Assembly (NCBI GenBank): GCA_937926555.1
Contig: CALAZX010000148.1
Span: 1-8,489 of the forward strand
Source: an uncultured Negativicutes bacterium
GTDB taxonomy: Bacteria > Bacillota > Negativicutes > Acidaminococcales > Acidaminococcaceae
Reading direction: 5' to 3'
DNA: 8,489 nt
In this document: piece by piece, positions 6,372 through 8,489 of the stretch
Layout of the letters: each line of letters begins with the position of its first letter
Position numbering within the stretch: position 1 is the stretch's first letter
Program-made: the position numbers and the translations under genes
Notes under the pieces: generated by a model
Told to the model about the DNA's origin: nothing
Database searches by the model: none
The model's input: the letters and a program-made list of their open reading frames with translations, nothing else

Positions 6372-7130
6372 ATGGCTAAGATAACAACGTTGATTCTGGC
6401 GAAAAACGAGGAGAAAAATATCAGGGACTGTATTGAGAGTGTCCTTTTCACGGACGAGATCCTGGTGATTGACGATTTCAGCACCGACCGGACGAAAGAA
6501 ATCGCGGAGGAGCTGGGAGCTCGTGTCATCCAGCGGTCCATGAACGGAGACTGGGGTGGGCAGCAGACTTTCGCCATCAGAAACGCCACTCATGAATGGG
6601 TTCTGTTCCTGGATGCGGACGAGCGGATTTCCGAGACCTTGGCCGAGGAGATCCGGCGGACGGTGGAGAAGGGGGAGAAGAACGCTTACTGGATCAAGCG
6701 CGAGAACCGTTTCCATTTCAACTCCGCCACCCATGGCGTGCTCCGTCCGGACTATGTGAACCGCCTTTTTCCGGCGGAGGGATCCTATGTGGAGGGCTAT
6801 GTGCACCCTGAGATCATCGCCCCCTATCCCAACAAGAAACTGGATAATGTGATGTACCACTATACCTATGACAACTGGGACCAGTATTTCAACAAGTTCA
6901 ACAACTACACGCGGCTGGCGGCGGAGAAATACAAGAAGGCCGGCAAGAGCTGCAGCTTCCTGAAGGATGTGGTGCTGCGGCCGTTCTGGGCGTTCTTCAA
7001 AGTCTATATCCTCAATGGCGGTTTCCTGGACGGGAAGATGGGCTGGATTCTTTCCGTGAACCACTACTTCTATACGATGAATAAGTACGTGAAACTGTAC
7101 TACCTGTACAAGTCTGACGGTAAACTTTGA
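6372..7130 (+). CDS. Family 2 glycosyltransferase, WaaE/KdtX-like (LPS core)
   Basis: This 252-residue GT-A glycosyltransferase begins with the family 2 opening (TTLILAKNEEKNIRDCIES), followed by VIDDFSTDRT at 32-41, the sugar-nucleotide and metal motif LDADER at 80-85, and the middle region YVEGYVHPEI. The length and the layout of NEEKNI, DGARV-like and LDADE blocks match the WaaE/KdtX group, which adds a hexose, typically to heptose or Kdo of the inner LPS core, at the cytoplasmic face. The C-terminal part (VLRPFWAFFKVYILNGGFLDGKMGW) is a hydrophobic or amphipathic segment common in this group that probably touches the membrane. The start follows AGAGG at 6 bases. It is the first gene of a two-gene operon, with 15 bases to the next gene. 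It is GC-richer than the minus-strand cassette. The exact sugar and acceptor are not determinable here; a glycan other than LPS is possible. Confidence 0.87.
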   Translation: MAKITTLILAKNEEKNIRDCIESVLFTDEILVIDDFSTDRTKEIAEELGARVIQRSMNGDWGGQQTFAIRNATHEWVLFLDADERISETLAEEIRRTVEKGEKNAYWIKRENRFHFNSATHGVLRPDYVNRLFPAEGSYVEGYVHPEIIAPYPNKKLDNVMYHYTYDNWDQYFNKFNNYTRLAAEKYKKAGKSCSFLKDVVLRPFWAFFKVYILNGGFLDGKMGWILSVNHYFYTMNKYVKLYYLYKSDGKL

Positions 7131-7145
7131 TAAGGAGAGTTTTCA

Positions 7146-8276
7146 ATGCGTGTTGCGATTCTTGAGTCCATCATCATGCCTGCGGGGCATGAGGTGGAGT
7201 TTGACCGTATCCTGGTGGATGAGCTGAAAAGGCAGGGGCATGAGCCGGTATTCTTCGTGCCGGAGAACTTCCCTTTCAAAATAGACTACCAGGCTGACGT
7301 GGAACATCTCTCCGGCGGCGAGGTTGTCACCTATGCGGGGGCCGGCCCGCTGAAAAAGCTGTATCTGTCCGTAGTGCGGGAGAAACGGCGCAAGGCCTGG
7401 TTCGACTCGGCTTATGAGAAGGCCTGCGCAGGCCTGTGCGACATCATTGTCATTCCCACCGCCACCTACCGCTACATCCGGACATTGCGCCGGAGCAAGC
7501 TGAAAGATTCACCGGTGCCGGTGCACTTCATCTTCCATGGCATCAATCCGGGCGAGCAGCCGAAATTTGAGAAGCAGGCCCGGAAAGTGGAGGATAATCC
7601 CAATATCCGGCTGAAAGTCATCACGTTGCGGAACGATTTTCGGAACAGCGGACTGACCAACGTGGACCTTATCGCTCCGCCGGTATTCAAACCACTGGAC
7701 ATGCCGGTGGACAAGTCCCTTGATTTCAAACCGCCAATCAAAATCGGTTTCTTCGGGCAGTTCCGCAAGGAGAAGAATCTGGGATTCTTCCTGGAGGCCT
7801 TCGTGAAGGCGAAATTCGATGTCCCCGTGAAGCTGATTGTCCAAGGCGCCACGGCGAAACCAGATGATGGGGAGCTGTTCGAGCAGTTCGCCAAGGATTA
7901 CAGCCAATACAGCAATATCACCTTCTGGCACAAGAACCTGATCGGTGAGGAATGGCAGCGGGCGCTTCTCAGTGTGGATGCCATCATGATGCCTTATGCG
8001 GCGGAACGCTACCGTTATCACTGGGGTGCTATGATGTTCACCGCTATCGGTTTCTACAAACCTCTTCTGTCTTCGCCGGAGCTGAATCCGGAAGTCATGG
8101 AGAAGTATAAGATCGGCATGGCTGTTGACCTGAGCTCGGTGGAGAAATTCACCGCACAGCTGGAGACTTTCATCGCCGATCTGGTGAAAAACGCCGCGGT
8201 ATACAGGGAGAATCTTATCGCCGCAAATGAGGAGTACAGCCACGAGGCGTTGGTGAAAAACGTCCTGAGCCGCTGA
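7146..8276 (+). CDS. GT-B fold glycosyltransferase (GT4-like)
   Basis: This 376-residue protein shows a GT-B two-domain plan. The N-terminal half opens with MRVAILESIIMPAGHEVEFDRILVDEL, like other acceptor-binding domains. The C-terminal donor domain starts near residue 197 with IKIGFFGQFRKEKNLGFFLEAF, the usual GT4 opening, and continues with KLIVQGA (229-235) and VDAIMMPYAAERYRYHWGAMMFTAIGFYKPLL (277-308). In the GT4 donor-binding EX7E motif the second Glu, expected before the ALxxGKP-like block, is Thr299, and the residue eight before it is Tyr291; Glu287 could replace the first. It follows the family 2 enzyme by 15 bases with AAGGAG as ribosome site, so the two very probably act in sequence on the same glycan, plausibly the LPS core. 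It ends at TGA, 38 bases before a clear terminator. Sugar and linkage are unknown. Confidence 0.8.
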   Translation: MRVAILESIIMPAGHEVEFDRILVDELKRQGHEPVFFVPENFPFKIDYQADVEHLSGGEVVTYAGAGPLKKLYLSVVREKRRKAWFDSAYEKACAGLCDIIVIPTATYRYIRTLRRSKLKDSPVPVHFIFHGINPGEQPKFEKQARKVEDNPNIRLKVITLRNDFRNSGLTNVDLIAPPVFKPLDMPVDKSLDFKPPIKIGFFGQFRKEKNLGFFLEAFVKAKFDVPVKLIVQGATAKPDDGELFEQFAKDYSQYSNITFWHKNLIGEEWQRALLSVDAIMMPYAAERYRYHWGAMMFTAIGFYKPLLSSPELNPEVMEKYKIGMAVDLSSVEKFTAQLETFIADLVKNAAVYRENLIAANEEYSHEALVKNVLSR

Positions 8277-8314
8277 TCCGATCGACAAGAGAATATAACA
8301 GAAAATAGAACCAG

Positions 8315-8349
8315 ACACCCCGGTACATAGTTGTGCCGGGGTGTTTTTT
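8315..8349 (+). terminator. Intrinsic terminator of the glycosyltransferase operon
   Basis: ACACCCCGGTAC (8315-8326) pairs with GTGCCGGGGTGT (8333-8344) through 12 base pairs including one G-U, with a 6-base loop, followed at once by a run of six T (8344-8349). It lies 38 bases after the stop of the second glycosyltransferase. The GC-rich stem plus T-run is a textbook rho-independent terminator. Confidence 0.93.
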
Positions 8350-8410
8350 GTGTGAAATAGACGATCTGAGTAAAATTATCAGAAAAATTTATAAAATGCC
8401 CTTGATTTTA

Positions 8411-8439
8411 TTGACCCCGTCAATCCGATGTGATATATT
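8411..8439 (+). promoter_or_regulatory. Strong sigma-70-type promoter reading out of the window
   Basis: TTGACC (8411-8416), a 17-base spacer and TATATT (8434-8439) with TGA directly before it give a near-consensus promoter with an extended -10. The -35 lies inside a short perfect inverted repeat, TTGAC-CCC-GTCAA (8411-8423), which could be an operator or chance. Transcription would begin near 8446. The transcribed gene lies past the window end; a frame is open from ATG at 8455 to the edge (11 codons), but it has no ribosome site, so no coding call is made. Nothing else is seen in 8350-8489. Confidence 0.7.
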
Positions 8440-8489
8440 TTAAAGTGTATATTAATGAGAATAGATGGTAATAAGATATATAGGCTCGT

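Noticed and set aside
5828..6589. A 253-codon minus-strand open frame bridging the divergent intergenic region.
   Set aside because: It overlaps the 5' part of the phosphoethanolamine-transferase-like gene in another frame and runs antisense to the start of the glycosyltransferase. Its product is rich in Ser, Cys and Arg with no recognisable motif, and it crosses both promoters.
7509..8318. A 269-codon minus-strand frame opposite the GT-B gene.
   Set aside because: It lies antisense to a gene with clear glycosyltransferase motifs and has no recognisable domain or good ribosome site. Long antisense frames are common in GC-rich coding DNA. The same applies to 6300-7064 (minus), 885-1547 (plus) and 4731-5408 (plus).
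8451..8475. AT-rich stretch resembling a Fur box.
   Set aside because: Only scattered matches to the Fur repeat unit are present and no iron-related gene is in view. AT-rich promoter DNA gives such matches by chance.
1..8489. Search by eye for CRISPR arrays, tRNA/rRNA genes, insertion sequences and attachment sites.
   Set aside because: No regularly spaced direct repeats, cloverleaf, transposase frame or terminal inverted repeats flanking a segment were seen. The cassette borders at 849 and 4081 show no obvious integration scars.

Overview
The window reads as part of a cell-envelope locus from a Gram-negative-type bacterium. Two adjacent plus-strand glycosyltransferases resemble LPS-core enzymes. 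The lone minus-strand gene resembles a phosphoethanolamine transferase of the EptA/CptA type. The promoters are ordinary sigma-70-like elements, and the ribosome sites are strong, up to AAGGAGG. At the same time one operon carries a TagD-like cytidylyltransferase domain, a LicD-family transferase and what looks like the membrane half of an LTA-synthase-family enzyme, chemistry best known from Gram-positive cell walls. That mixture suggests an LPS-bearing Firmicute (Negativicutes, Dialister/Megasphaera/Selenomonas-like). This is inference from gene content, and a proteobacterium is not excluded.

Layout. Positions 4081 down to 1 (minus strand) form a four-gene operon: a HisC-like PLP enzyme (3026-4081), a cytidylyltransferase fused to a Gfo/Idh/MocA-type domain (1687-3012), a LicD-family transferase (849-1667), and the N-terminal 256 codons of a five-helix membrane protein that runs off the window (1-769). 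Gaps are 13, 19 and 79 bases and no terminator is visible between the genes. A promoter and a perfect ribosome site precede the first gene. Positions 4199-4240 are a 19-bp perfect-stem terminator closing the next, independent minus-strand gene, the phosphoethanolamine-transferase-like enzyme (4236-6047). A 324-base divergent intergenic region (6048-6371) separates it from a plus-strand pair, a WaaE/KdtX-like family 2 glycosyltransferase (6372-7130) and a GT-B glycosyltransferase (7146-8276), closed by a clear terminator at 8315-8349. The last 140 bases hold a strong promoter pointing right, whose gene lies beyond the window.

How the parts may work together. The first three operon genes together look like a route to a CDP-activated small phospho-alcohol: the PLP enzyme makes or aminates a phosphorylated precursor, the cytidylyltransferase domain activates it with CTP, and LicD transfers the phospho-group to a surface glycan. 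The reductase-like half of the fusion has lost hallmark residues and may have another role. The LTA-synthase-like protein and the phosphoethanolamine transferase are membrane enzymes that also move phospho-alcohol head groups. The plus-strand pair probably builds the glycan. The three cassette genes look AT-richer than their neighbours, consistent with separate acquisition.
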